Origin: Bacillus timonensis
Lineage (GTDB): Bacteria > Bacillota > Bacilli > Bacillales > Bacillaceae_L
NCBI GenBank assembly: GCA_020171895.1
Contig: JAIVAN010000003.1
Location: 310,001-374,000, forward strand
DNA: 64,000 bases
Direction: 5' to 3'
Numbering within the stretch: the first letter of the stretch is position 1; each line of letters opens with the position of its first letter. A program made the translations under genes and the position numbers. The notes beneath the pieces are model-generated. The model saw only the letters and a program-made list of their open reading frames with translations, was not told where the DNA came from and ran no database searches. Below are positions 48,942-57,330 of the stretch, in pieces.

Positions 48942-49721
48942 ATGCCTTTATTACAAAAAACAAGAAAAATCAATGCAATGTTACAGAAAGCTGCTGGAAA
49001 ACCAGTTAATTTTAAAGAAATGTCAGAAACACTAAGAGACGTAATCGAAGCAAATGTATTCGTTGTAAGTCGCCGTGGGAAATTGTTAGGTTTTGCAATA
49101 AATCAACAAATTGAAAACGAGCGTATGAAGAAAATGTTAGAAGATCGTCAATTTCCAGAAGAATATACAAAAAGCTTATTTAATATCAATGAAACATCTT
49201 CAAATCTCTCTGTAGAGAGTGAATACACTGCTTTCCCAGTTGAAAATAGAGATCTTTTCAAAAGTGGATTGACAACTATTGTTCCAATTATTGGTGGTGG
49301 AGAGCGACTAGGTACACTTATCTTATCTCGTTTACAAGCCAATTTTGAAAACGATGACTTAATTCTTGCGGAGTATGGAGCTACTGTGGTAGGTATGGAA
49401 ATTCTTCGAGAAAAAGCTGAAGAAATTGAAGTAGAAGCTCGTAGTAAAGCAGTTGTTCAAATGGCGATTAGTTCTTTATCTTACAGTGAATTAGAAGCAA
49501 TTGAGCACATCTTTGAGGAGTTAAATGGTAATGAGGGACTTCTTGTTGCAAGTAAAATTGCAGACAGAGTGGGAATTACAAGATCTGTAATTGTAAATGC
49601 TTTACGTAAACTCGAAAGTGCTGGAGTAATAGAATCTAGGTCTCTAGGAATGAAGGGTACGTTTATTAAAGTACTTAACGATAAATTCCTTGTAGAATTA
49701 GAGAAACTTAAGACGAATTAA
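48942..49721 (+). CDS. codY: GTP-sensing transcriptional pleiotropic repressor CodY
   Basis: Global regulator of nutrient-limitation genes; binds DNA when loaded with branched-chain amino acids and GTP. 259 residues. N-terminal GAF domain ([32 protein letters not shown]) for isoleucine/valine, long linker helix, and C-terminal winged helix with recognition segment [20 protein letters not shown]. Strong site AGGAGGAAAAAGG before ATG 48942. It ends the xerC operon. A CodY-box-like sequence lies about 430 bases downstream in front of flgB. Confidence 0.98.
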   Translation: MPLLQKTRKINAMLQKAAGKPVNFKEMSETLRDVIEANVFVVSRRGKLLGFAINQQIENERMKKMLEDRQFPEEYTKSLFNINETSSNLSVESEYTAFPVENRDLFKSGLTTIVPIIGGGERLGTLILSRLQANFENDDLILAEYGATVVGMEILREKAEEIEVEARSKAVVQMAISSLSYSELEAIEHIFEELNGNEGLLVASKIADRVGITRSVIVNALRKLESAGVIESRSLGMKGTFIKVLNDKFLVELEKLKTN

Positions 49722-49723
49722 TA

Positions 49724-49760
49724 AAAAAAGAAGAGAGGCATTTGCCACTCTTCTTTTTTT
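49724..49760 (+). terminator. Intrinsic terminator after codY
   Basis: AAAAAAGAAGAG-A-GGC (49724-49739) pairs with GCC-A-CTCTTCTTTTTT (49744-49759) around ATTT, one internal A-A mismatch, ending in seven T residues. It should work in both directions. Confidence 0.85.
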
Positions 49761-50270
49761 GTGCTGAAAACGATATCTGCGTTTAATGTTCATGAAATAT
49801 GTTACTAAGCGACAGAGGGGATTAAGGTAATATTGGGTGATTGCGTTTACAAAGTAACAGTTTACATTTTATTCGTTTGATTATTTTTGAAGGTAGCATG
49901 AGGAGGATGAAACGCATTCCCACGGATAAAGAGTTCACATAGTAGTGTGACGGAATTGTTTTCTTTTCTCCATCCATGCTGAAAATATAAATGAGGTGAT
50001 TCGGATAAACTGTTTTAGTTAACATGAATATAAAGAAATGTACATTGGAAAATGTTTTAAAAGTAAAATTGCAAAAAACAAATGAAAGTTGCAACAGTGT
50101 AATCTATAATAAGACAAGGATGAATGAGAAAAAAGAACCATCTTGTCGAAATTTCGGATAATTTATCTATCATTCATAGACAATGTGTTGAGAATTCATT
50201 ACAATAAATATATCTAACACGATACGACATATTATTCGAGACTAGTAGTTTTTTTGTGAGGGGACTAAAA
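49761..50270 (+). promoter_or_regulatory. Long 5' region of the fla/che operon
   Basis: About 510 bases between the codY terminator and flgB with no credible gene. In B. subtilis this interval holds sigma-A and sigma-D promoters for the fla/che operon and a CodY target. Here I see TATAAT at 50105-50110 without a well-spaced -35, TTGAGA at 50188-50193 with only weak -10 boxes downstream, and no clear sigma-D match. The most specific element is the CodY-like box at 50149-50163. The promoter itself is therefore not located with confidence. Confidence 0.5.
50149..50163 (+). promoter_or_regulatory. CodY-box-like operator upstream of flgB
   Basis: AAATTTCGGATAATT matches 12 of 15 positions of the CodY consensus AATTTTCWGAAAATT by eye (mismatches at positions 3, 8 and 11). 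CodY is known to repress the fla/che operon of B. subtilis. Location 108 bases before flgB fits a leader or promoter operator. Confidence 0.55.
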
Positions 50271-50678
50271 ATGAAACTTTTTTCCAATACGATTAATAAC
50301 CTTGAAAATGGTTTAACATATGCCTCATTAAAACAGAAAGTAATTGCAAATAATATTGCGAATGTGGACACTCCTAATTACAAAGCTAAGGATGTTTCTT
50401 TCAAAGCTCATTTTAATGCAGCTAGAGAAAACACAATGCTAGCTATTAAAACAGATGTTAGACATTTAGACTTTAAGTATAGTGAGGGTGGTTCTAATCA
50501 CTCAAACTTTAAGATTGTGACTAACAGAGCCACAGCTTTTAACCATAACAATAATAATGTAGATATTGACAAAGAAATGTCTTCATTAGCTGAAAATCAA
50601 ATTTATTATAATGCGGTAGCTGACCGATTGAGTGGTAAGTTTAATTCATTGAAGTCAGTGATTAGAGGAGGGAAGTAA
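50271..50678 (+). CDS. flgB: Flagellar basal-body rod protein FlgB
   Basis: Proximal rod subunit. 135 residues from ATG 50271 (site GTGAGGGGA). The rod signature IANNIANVDTPNYKAKDVSF lies near residue 28, with a helical C-terminus that packs in the rod (AENQIYYNAVADRLSGKF). First gene of the fla/che operon; flgC follows after 2 bases. Confidence 0.97.
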   Translation: MKLFSNTINNLENGLTYASLKQKVIANNIANVDTPNYKAKDVSFKAHFNAARENTMLAIKTDVRHLDFKYSEGGSNHSNFKIVTNRATAFNHNNNNVDIDKEMSSLAENQIYYNAVADRLSGKFNSLKSVIRGGK

Positions 50679-50680
50679 TA

Positions 50681-51130
50681 ATGACGATTTTTCACGGACT
50701 AAATACGAGTGCATCAGCACTTACTGCACAACGATTACGAATGGATATCGTTTCTTCTAATATGGCAAACGTTGACACTACTAGAGGGAAATTTGTAGAC
50801 GGAAAATGGGAGCCATATCGACGAAAAATGGTATCAGTCCAGGCTAACGAAGGTCAATTTTCTTCCATGCTTAGTAAAGCAATGAACTCAAACAATGTAG
50901 GGAATGGAGTTAAAATATCTAAAATTGTGGAAGATCAAACTCCTTTTAAAATGGTTTATAACCCTGAACATCCAGATGCTAATGAAGAAGGCTATGTTGA
51001 AATGCCGAATGTAGATCCACTTAAAGAAATGGTTGACTTAATAAGTGCTACTCGTTCATATGAAGCAAACGTCACTGTTTTCAATGCGTCTAAAGGAATG
51101 CTTATGAAAGCATTAGAAATCGGGAAATAG
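50681..51130 (+). CDS. flgC: Flagellar basal-body rod protein FlgC
   Basis: Rod subunit partnering FlgB. 149 residues. N-terminal ALTAQRLRMDIVSSNMANVD and the C-terminal motif MVDLISATRSYEANVTVFN, both typical of axial proteins. A family insertion around EPYRRKMVSVQ is present. fliE follows after 12 bases. Confidence 0.97.
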   Translation: MTIFHGLNTSASALTAQRLRMDIVSSNMANVDTTRGKFVDGKWEPYRRKMVSVQANEGQFSSMLSKAMNSNNVGNGVKISKIVEDQTPFKMVYNPEHPDANEEGYVEMPNVDPLKEMVDLISATRSYEANVTVFNASKGMLMKALEIGK

Positions 51131-51142
51131 GAGTGAGAAAAA

Positions 51143-51445
51143 ATGATTGATAGATTATCATCAGTGAAACCTTTAACAATACAAGCTGGACAAATATCGA
51201 AACCTTTAAACCAATCTAATGTAAAAAGTCCATTTTCTACAATGTTACAAGATGCGATAAACCATGTTAACCATACACAGAATGTTTCTGATACAATGAC
51301 AGATAAACTAATAAAAGGTGAAAAAGTTGAGTTGCATAATGTAATGATTGCAGCTGAGAAGGCTTCAATTACATTGCAATCAACACTTGAAATTAGAAAT
51401 AAAGTAATAGAGGCTTACCAAGAAGTAATGAGGATGCAAGTTTAA
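51143..51445 (+). CDS. fliE: Flagellar hook-basal body complex protein FliE
   Basis: Adaptor between the MS ring and the rod. 100 residues, mostly helical: SPFSTMLQDAINHVNHTQN, and the C-terminal EIRNKVIEAYQEVMRMQV is the family signature. ATG 51143 after AGGAGTGAG. A 90-base gap with a GGTTATTA/TAATAACC hairpin separates it from fliF. Confidence 0.96.
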   Translation: MIDRLSSVKPLTIQAGQISKPLNQSNVKSPFSTMLQDAINHVNHTQNVSDTMTDKLIKGEKVELHNVMIAAEKASITLQSTLEIRNKVIEAYQEVMRMQV

Positions 51446-51535
51446 TAAATTCGCAATCTATATGATACTTTATGTTGAGGAGCGGTTATTAACTACATCA
51501 TAAAAGTCATACTTCATAATAACCGGGGGCATGTT

Positions 51536-53140
51536 ATGAACGAGAATTTAATTCGAATAAAAAATACAATAGTGACATTTTGGGAAAATCGTTCTAAAAC
51601 TCAAAAGAATGTGATGGTTGGAGCATTAGTACTTGTTGTACTCATTTCTTCAATCGTTACTTTTGTTTCAGCTAACAAAGAGTTTGAACCATTATATAGT
51701 AATCTTTCTCCTCAAGAGACAGGACAAATTAAAGAAACGTTAGATTCAAGAGGTATTCTTTCGGAAGTTGCGGAAAATGGAACTACAATAAAAGTCCCGA
51801 AAGAAGTTGTGAATACATTAAAGGTTGAACTAGCTGCAGAAGGTATTCCGAATAGTGGGAATATTGACTACACTTTCTTCGGTCAAAATGCTGGGTTCGG
51901 AATGACAGATAATGAATTTAACGTCCTAAAAGTTGAAGCTATGCAAACGGAGTTAGCCAACTTGGTAAAAAGCATAGATGGTGTCAATGACGCAAAAGTA
52001 ATGATTACCTTACCAGAGCCAAGTATATTTGTGAACGATGATCAAAACATGGCGTCAGCCTCTATCGTTCTTAACACAAAATTAGGCTATAAATTTAGTC
52101 AAGAACAAATTAAATCTTTATATCATTTAGTTTCAAAAAGTGTTCCAAACCTTCCCACAGATAATATCGTCATTATGAATCAAATGTTTGAGTATTTTGA
52201 TTTAAAAAATGAAAATAATTCTCCGATCGTTGGAAATATTACTAGTCAACTTGAACTTAAAAGAGAAATAGAAAGAGATATACAACGTCAAGTGCAACAA
52301 ATGTTAGGAACAATGATGGGGCAAGATAAAGTAGTTGTATCTGTTACCGCTGATTTAGATTTCACACAAGAAAATAGAGAAGAGAATATTGTAGCACCTG
52401 TTGACCAAGAAAATATGGATGGAATTGAAATAAGTGTTGAAAGAATTACTGAATCATATACAGGGAACAATCCTAATGGAGCGGGTGGAGTTACAGGTAG
52501 TGGCGATGGTGAAGTTACAAATTATCCAGGAACAGACACTAATTCGGGTAATGGAGATTATGAAAGAATAGAAGAGCGTGTTAACAAAGATGTTAATCGT
52601 ATTCGAAAAGAGATAGTAGAAAGTCCATATAAAATTAGAGACCTAGGTATTCAAGTAATGGTTGAACCTCCCGATCCAGAGAACCCTGCTACACTTTCTG
52701 AAGAAAGTGTAGAGGATATTACGAAGATTTTAAGTACTATTGTTCGTACAACAGTCCACAAGGACGCAGCAACACAATTAACTGAAGAAGAATTAAAAGA
52801 TAAGGTAGTTGTATCTGTTCAACAGTTTAATGGAAAAGTTGATTTTGATACTCAAGGTGAAAGTCTACAAACAAATATTCCTTTATGGGTGTATATAGTT
52901 GGTGGAGTGCTAGTCTTTCTCATTATTATTCTATTAATTTTATTCTTAAAGAAAAGAAAAACAAATGAAAATGAGGAATTTGAAGAACAATTTGAACAAG
53001 ATTCAGCACAAGAATTACCAGATTTAAATATCGAAAGTGATTCTGAAACAACTGTAAGAAGAAAGCAACTAGAGAAGATGGCAAAAGATAAACCAGAGGA
53101 ATTTGCGAAGTTGTTAAGAACCTGGTTAGCTGAAGATTAG
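51536..53140 (+). CDS. fliF: Flagellar M-ring protein FliF
   Basis: Forms the MS ring in the membrane, the base of the motor and export gate. 534 residues. Two membrane spans: about 26-46 (VMVGALVLVVLISSIVTFV) and about 442-464 (WVYIVGGVLVFLIIILLILF). Ring-building motifs between them include PLYSNLSPQETGQIKETL and LVSKSVPNLPTDNIVIMNQ. A low-complexity G/N/T-rich stretch near 310-345 is normal for the family. C-terminal DKPEEFAKLLRTWLAED binds FliG. Site GGGGG sits 5 bases before ATG 51536. Confidence 0.98.
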   Translation: MNENLIRIKNTIVTFWENRSKTQKNVMVGALVLVVLISSIVTFVSANKEFEPLYSNLSPQETGQIKETLDSRGILSEVAENGTTIKVPKEVVNTLKVELAAEGIPNSGNIDYTFFGQNAGFGMTDNEFNVLKVEAMQTELANLVKSIDGVNDAKVMITLPEPSIFVNDDQNMASASIVLNTKLGYKFSQEQIKSLYHLVSKSVPNLPTDNIVIMNQMFEYFDLKNENNSPIVGNITSQLELKREIERDIQRQVQQMLGTMMGQDKVVVSVTADLDFTQENREENIVAPVDQENMDGIEISVERITESYTGNNPNGAGGVTGSGDGEVTNYPGTDTNSGNGDYERIEERVNKDVNRIRKEIVESPYKIRDLGIQVMVEPPDPENPATLSEESVEDITKILSTIVRTTVHKDAATQLTEEELKDKVVVSVQQFNGKVDFDTQGESLQTNIPLWVYIVGGVLVFLIIILLILFLKKRKTNENEEFEEQFEQDSAQELPDLNIESDSETTVRRKQLEKMAKDKPEEFAKLLRTWLAED

Positions 53141-53151
53141 GAGGTGTTTTG

Positions 53152-54174
53152 GTGGCTAGAAGAGATACGAGTGGTGTTTTAAATGGAAAACAGAAAGCTG
53201 CTATACTCCTAATTGCATTGGGACCAGACGTTTCAGCTTCTGTTTATAAGCATTTATCAGAAGAGGAAATAGAAAAATTGACGTTAGAAATCTCTGGTGT
53301 AAGAAGAGTGGAATTTAATGCAAAGGAAGAGGTACTAGAAGAGTTTCATCAAATTGCGATTGCGCAAGACTATATTACTCAAGGTGGTATTGCTTACGCT
53401 AAAACTGTGCTAGAAAAGGCACTTGGTTCCGAACAGGCAGCAACGATTATTTCAAGACTTACTTCTTCTTTACAAGTAAAACCGTTTGATTTTGCTAGAA
53501 AAGCTGATTCTGCACAAATTTTAAACTTTATACAAAGTGAACATCCACAGACAATAGCGTTAATCTTATCATATCTAGATCCAGAGAAAGCTGGCCAGAT
53601 ATTATCAGAACTACCTCAGGACATGCAAGCAGATGTAGCTAGAAGAATTGCAACAATGGACAGTACTTCTCCAGAGATTATTAATGAGGTGGAACAAATT
53701 CTTGAAAAAAAACTTTCAACAACTGCTGTAACCCACGATTACACTCAAACAGGTGGGATTGAAGCGGTTGTTGAAGTTCTAAATGGTGTTGATAGAAGTA
53801 CTGAGAGGACCATTCTAGATGCATTGGAAATCCAAGATCCTGACTTAGCTGAAGAAATTAAAAAGAGAATGTTTGTATTTGAGGATATTGTTACCCTTGA
53901 TAATCGAGCTATTCAGCGGATTATTCGTGATGTAGAAAGTGCAGATCTCATGCTCTCATTAAAAGTAGCGAGTGAGGAAGTTAAAGAGATTGTCTTCAGT
54001 AATATGTCAAAACGCATGAGTGACACCTTTAAAGAAGAAATGGAATACATGGGTCCTGTTAGATTGAAGGATGTTGAAGAAGCACAATCGAGAATTGTGT
54101 CTACAATTAGAAGGCTAGAAGATGCAGGAGAGATTGTCATTTCTCGTGGTGGAGGAGATGATATTATTGTCTAA
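53152..54174 (+). CDS. fliG: Flagellar motor switch protein FliG
   Basis: Rotor protein that contacts the stator and FliM/FliY. 340 residues from GTG 53152 (begins MARRDTSGVLNGKQKAAIL, as in B. subtilis); TTG 53149 is one codon upstream. EHPQTIALILSYLDPEKAGQ marks the middle domain. The C-terminal torque helix contains RMFVFEDIVTLDNRAIQRI with the charged residues that meet MotA. Site TAGGAGGTG. The end overlaps the fliH start. Confidence 0.98.
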   Translation: MARRDTSGVLNGKQKAAILLIALGPDVSASVYKHLSEEEIEKLTLEISGVRRVEFNAKEEVLEEFHQIAIAQDYITQGGIAYAKTVLEKALGSEQAATIISRLTSSLQVKPFDFARKADSAQILNFIQSEHPQTIALILSYLDPEKAGQILSELPQDMQADVARRIATMDSTSPEIINEVEQILEKKLSTTAVTHDYTQTGGIEAVVEVLNGVDRSTERTILDALEIQDPDLAEEIKKRMFVFEDIVTLDNRAIQRIIRDVESADLMLSLKVASEEVKEIVFSNMSKRMSDTFKEEMEYMGPVRLKDVEEAQSRIVSTIRRLEDAGEIVISRGGGDDIIV

Positions 54175-54934
54175 TGTAATAAAGTCTACATCCTCACACT
54201 TTGAAGAAGTAGAACGAAAAATCGTTACATTAAAAATAAAACCATTTCACACTGAAAAATCGAAAAATGAAATTGAAGGTGAATCTCTTAATAACGGTGA
54301 AGCTGAAGACATTCTTCACTCAGCTAGAAAAGAAGCAGAAAAAATAATTGAAGAAGCAAAAATTCAATCACAAGCTATAATGAATGAAATTGAAGTGTCA
54401 AAGAATGAATGGGAGAATACAAAACTTCAATATATAGAAAATGCCAAACAAGAAGGATATTCCATTGGCTTTCAACAAGGTCAACAAGACGGCGTAAACG
54501 ATTGGAAATCCCATATTAAACAAGCGAAAGAAATCATTCAATTATCAAAATCTGATTATGAGAATCGTATTAACTCATCGGAAGAAGTTATTCTAAAACT
54601 GGGTGTGAGCATTGCAAAAAAAATCATTGGATTAAAATTAGATGAAGATCAATCATTTTTTCTAACTTTAGTTAAAGATGCTGTAAAGCAAGCGCGAGAA
54701 TATTCCGACATTCAAATTCACATTCACCCTAAACAATATCAGCTCTTATTAAATCAAAAGGAAGAATTAAATAACCTACTAACTATAGACTCAGACATAT
54801 ATATATTCCCAAATGATGATTTAAATGAAAGTGACTGTTTTATAGAATCATCCTTTGGTAGAATTGATGCAAGCGTTGATACTCAACTAACAGAGATTAA
54901 AGAAAAGCTTTTAAAAATGCTGTTGGAGGAGTAA
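54167..54934 (+). CDS. fliH: Flagellar assembly protein FliH
   Basis: Regulator and stator-like partner of the export ATPase FliI. 255 residues from TTG 54167, chosen because GGTGGAGGAG (54148-54157) is at proper distance and the product begins MSNVIKS; ATG 54158 would sit inside the site. The N-terminal half is a coiled coil (EDILHSARKEAEKIIEEAKI) with alternating E/K, and the C-terminal globular part has ILKLGVSIAKKIIGLKL typical of FliH and the V-ATPase E subunit family. Overlaps fliG by 8 bases. Confidence 0.93.
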   Translation: MSNVIKSTSSHFEEVERKIVTLKIKPFHTEKSKNEIEGESLNNGEAEDILHSARKEAEKIIEEAKIQSQAIMNEIEVSKNEWENTKLQYIENAKQEGYSIGFQQGQQDGVNDWKSHIKQAKEIIQLSKSDYENRINSSEEVILKLGVSIAKKIIGLKLDEDQSFFLTLVKDAVKQAREYSDIQIHIHPKQYQLLLNQKEELNNLLTIDSDIYIFPNDDLNESDCFIESSFGRIDASVDTQLTEIKEKLLKMLLEE

Positions 54935-54938
54935 GACG

Positions 54939-56255
54939 GTGAAAATTAATGAGCTAATAGATAAAGTAGATTCAGTTGATTCTTATAAAAGATATGGAAG
55001 AGTATGTAGGGTTGTTGGATTGATGATTGAATCAAAAGGACCAGAGTGTTCAATTGGAGATTTATGTTATATCTATGTTGGTTCAAGGTTGAAACGACAA
55101 ATCAAAGCAGAAGTTGTAGGGTTTAAGGATGAAAACGTTATTTTAATGCCATTTACTAGTGTACAAGACATAGCACCAGGAAGTATGGTCGAGGCGACAG
55201 GAAAACCCTTGGAAGTAAAAGCTGGTCACTCATTATTAGGTCAGATTATCGATTCGTTAGGTAATCGTTTGGATGGTCATTCTTTACCGAGAGACCTATC
55301 TAGTGTTGCAACTGACCAATCACCACCTAACCCGATGCTAAGACCACCGATTTGTGAACCAATTGAAGTAGGAGTTAGGGCAATTGATAGTTTACTTACA
55401 GTTGGTAAGGGTCAAAGAGTTGGAATATTTGCAGGAAGTGGTGTTGGTAAAAGTACATTAATGGGTATGATTGCTAGAAATACTTCTGCAGATATAAATG
55501 TAATAGCCTTAATTGGAGAAAGAGGTAGAGAGGTAAGAGAGTTCATCGAAAATGATCTTGGAGAAGAAGGTATGAAAAGATCAATTGTCGTAGTTGCTAC
55601 CTCCGACCAACCTGCTTTGATGAGAATTAAGGCAGCCTATACAGCTACCTCAATCGCAGAGTATTTTCGTGACAAAGGACTAAACGTTATGTTTATGATG
55701 GATTCTGTCACTAGGGTAGCCATGGCACAAAGAGAAGTTGGTTTAGCAATTGGTGAACCTCCAACAACAAAAGGGTATACACCTAGTGTGTTTGCTATCC
55801 TACCAAAATTATTAGAAAGAACAGGGACCAACCACTTAGGAACTATAACTGCATTTTATACGGTTTTAGTTGATGGTGACGACATGAATGAACCTATTGC
55901 AGATACTGTGCGTGGAATATTAGATGGCCATTTTGTATTAGATCGCAATTTAGCCAATAAAGGTCAGTTCCCAGCAATAAATGTACTAAAAAGTATAAGT
56001 AGGGTTATGAACAATATTGTATCTAACGAACATCGTGTACTAGCTGAAAAATTTCGGGATTTACTAGCTACCTATATTAATTCTGAGGACTTAATTAACA
56101 TAGGAGCATATAAAAGAGGTTCATCTAGAGATATTGATGAGTCTATCCAATATTATCCAAAGATTATCTCGTTTTTAAAGCAAAATACATCAGAGAAAAT
56201 AACATTGCCTGATAGTGTAGATGAACTGAGACGTTTACTAGAAAGAGTTGATTAA
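54939..56255 (+). CDS. fliI: Flagellum-specific ATP synthase FliI
   Basis: Hexameric ATPase of the flagellar type III export apparatus, related to F1 beta. 438 residues, GTG start at 54939. Walker A VGIFAGSGVGKSTLMGMIAR, Walker B NVMFMMDSVTRVAMAQREVG, and GEPPTTKGYTPSVFA. N-terminal beta barrel about 1-90. fliJ follows after 3 bases; FliH-FliI-FliJ form the soluble export complex. Confidence 0.98.
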   Translation: MKINELIDKVDSVDSYKRYGRVCRVVGLMIESKGPECSIGDLCYIYVGSRLKRQIKAEVVGFKDENVILMPFTSVQDIAPGSMVEATGKPLEVKAGHSLLGQIIDSLGNRLDGHSLPRDLSSVATDQSPPNPMLRPPICEPIEVGVRAIDSLLTVGKGQRVGIFAGSGVGKSTLMGMIARNTSADINVIALIGERGREVREFIENDLGEEGMKRSIVVVATSDQPALMRIKAAYTATSIAEYFRDKGLNVMFMMDSVTRVAMAQREVGLAIGEPPTTKGYTPSVFAILPKLLERTGTNHLGTITAFYTVLVDGDDMNEPIADTVRGILDGHFVLDRNLANKGQFPAINVLKSISRVMNNIVSNEHRVLAEKFRDLLATYINSEDLINIGAYKRGSSRDIDESIQYYPKIISFLKQNTSEKITLPDSVDELRRLLERVD

Positions 56256-56258
56256 TGG

Positions 56259-56702
56259 ATGTCCTACCAACCTAAATTTACAAAGCTTTTGACCATTAGA
56301 GAAAATGAAAAAAATCAAGTTCTTGCAGATTATAATGAGGCTGTTAAAGAATTTGAATTGGTTGCTGAGAAGCTGTATTCATCATTAAAGAAAAAAGAGG
56401 ATTTAGAGGATGTTCAAAAGTCAAAATTGAGTCATGGGCTTTCTATTAATGATATTCGTCATCACCAAAAATTTATAACAAGTCTTGAGAAGACGATTAT
56501 GCATCATCAAAAGCTTGTCATACAGGCTAGAAATAAAATGTATATGCTTCAAGAAAAGTTGATAGAGAAAAATATTGAAGTGAAAAAATACGAGAAAATG
56601 AATGAACGGGACTTAAACGCATTTAAACAATTAGTTCAAGCAAATGAAGCGAATGTTATGAATGAAGTCTCCATCCAACAATACATGAAAAGAACGAATT
56701 AG
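56259..56702 (+). CDS. fliJ: Flagellar export protein FliJ
   Basis: 147-residue antiparallel coiled coil that sits in the FliI hexamer like the gamma subunit of F1 and promotes export. Seen: FTKLLTIRENEKNQVLADYN and KMYMLQEKLIEKNIEVKKYE, strongly charged with heptads; no cysteines or membrane spans. Shine-Dalgarno weak, so it probably depends on coupling with fliI. Confidence 0.93.
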   Translation: MSYQPKFTKLLTIRENEKNQVLADYNEAVKEFELVAEKLYSSLKKKEDLEDVQKSKLSHGLSINDIRHHQKFITSLEKTIMHHQKLVIQARNKMYMLQEKLIEKNIEVKKYEKMNERDLNAFKQLVQANEANVMNEVSIQQYMKRTN

Positions 56703-56710
56703 GTGATTTA

Positions 56711-57301
56711 ATGGAAACATTGGAAAGAGAAGAAAAAACATATAGTATGCTTCAATGGCTAATTTTTGTAATTATTATTCCTTTGCTTTTTACGATTACG
56801 TTAGCTCTTGTGTTACTTACATTTGCTGGAGTAGATGTTGTTGCATTTACTAAAGAACATATCGATAAGGTTCCATTTGTATCAAGTGTTTTTAAGCAAG
56901 AGAATGAAAAAAAAGAAGACGTTTCAATTAAAAACCAGTCGAAAAAAATAGAAGAATTGCAAGCATTGCTTGATGAAAAAGAATTAAGTATAAAAAAATT
57001 AACTGATGATTTTAGCGCCAAAGAAAAAGAAGTAAAATCTTTGTCCGCCGAAATTGAGAGGCTGTCTAATGAAATTGCAAGCTTACAAAACGAGCAATTG
57101 GCAGAAAAAAAGTCTGTACAAGAAATAGCAAAAATATACGAAAAAATGTCGCCTAAAAATGCCGCTATTATTATTCCAAAGTTAGAAAATAATGACGCTG
57201 TTAAAATACTCAGTAACCTAAATGCGGATAAATTAGTCTCTATTTTAGAGAAAATGGAGCCGGAAGAAGCAGCTCTTTATACAAAATTATTAACTGAATA
57301 A
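56711..57301 (+). CDS. ylxF: MotE-like flagellar protein YlxF (MgtE-N/FlbB type)
   Basis: 196 residues. One N-terminal membrane span (about 15-38, LQWLIFVIIIPLLFTITLAL), a long coiled coil (about 70-145, IEELQALLDEKELSIKKL) and a C-terminal MgtE-N-like helical domain (KMSPKNAAIIIPKLENNDAV; ILEKMEPEEAALYTKLL). The layout matches YlxF of B. subtilis and MotE/FlbB proteins, thought to act as chaperone or stabiliser of stator or motor parts. The precise role in Bacillus is not settled. Confidence 0.88.
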   Translation: METLEREEKTYSMLQWLIFVIIIPLLFTITLALVLLTFAGVDVVAFTKEHIDKVPFVSSVFKQENEKKEDVSIKNQSKKIEELQALLDEKELSIKKLTDDFSAKEKEVKSLSAEIERLSNEIASLQNEQLAEKKSVQEIAKIYEKMSPKNAAIIIPKLENNDAVKILSNLNADKLVSILEKMEPEEAALYTKLLTE

Positions 57302-57330
57302 GGTGAATTATTTGAAAGGGGGTGAAAAAA

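Noticed and set aside
49822-50094. 90-codon - strand frame upstream of flgB
   Set aside because: Cys/Phe/Lys-rich product of AT-rich DNA, no ribosome site, and it lies where the fla/che regulatory region is expected.
50205-50231. Sigma-D promoter for the fla/che operon
   Set aside because: TAAA at 50205 has no GCCGATAT-like -10 at proper distance; the best partial match is mis-spaced.
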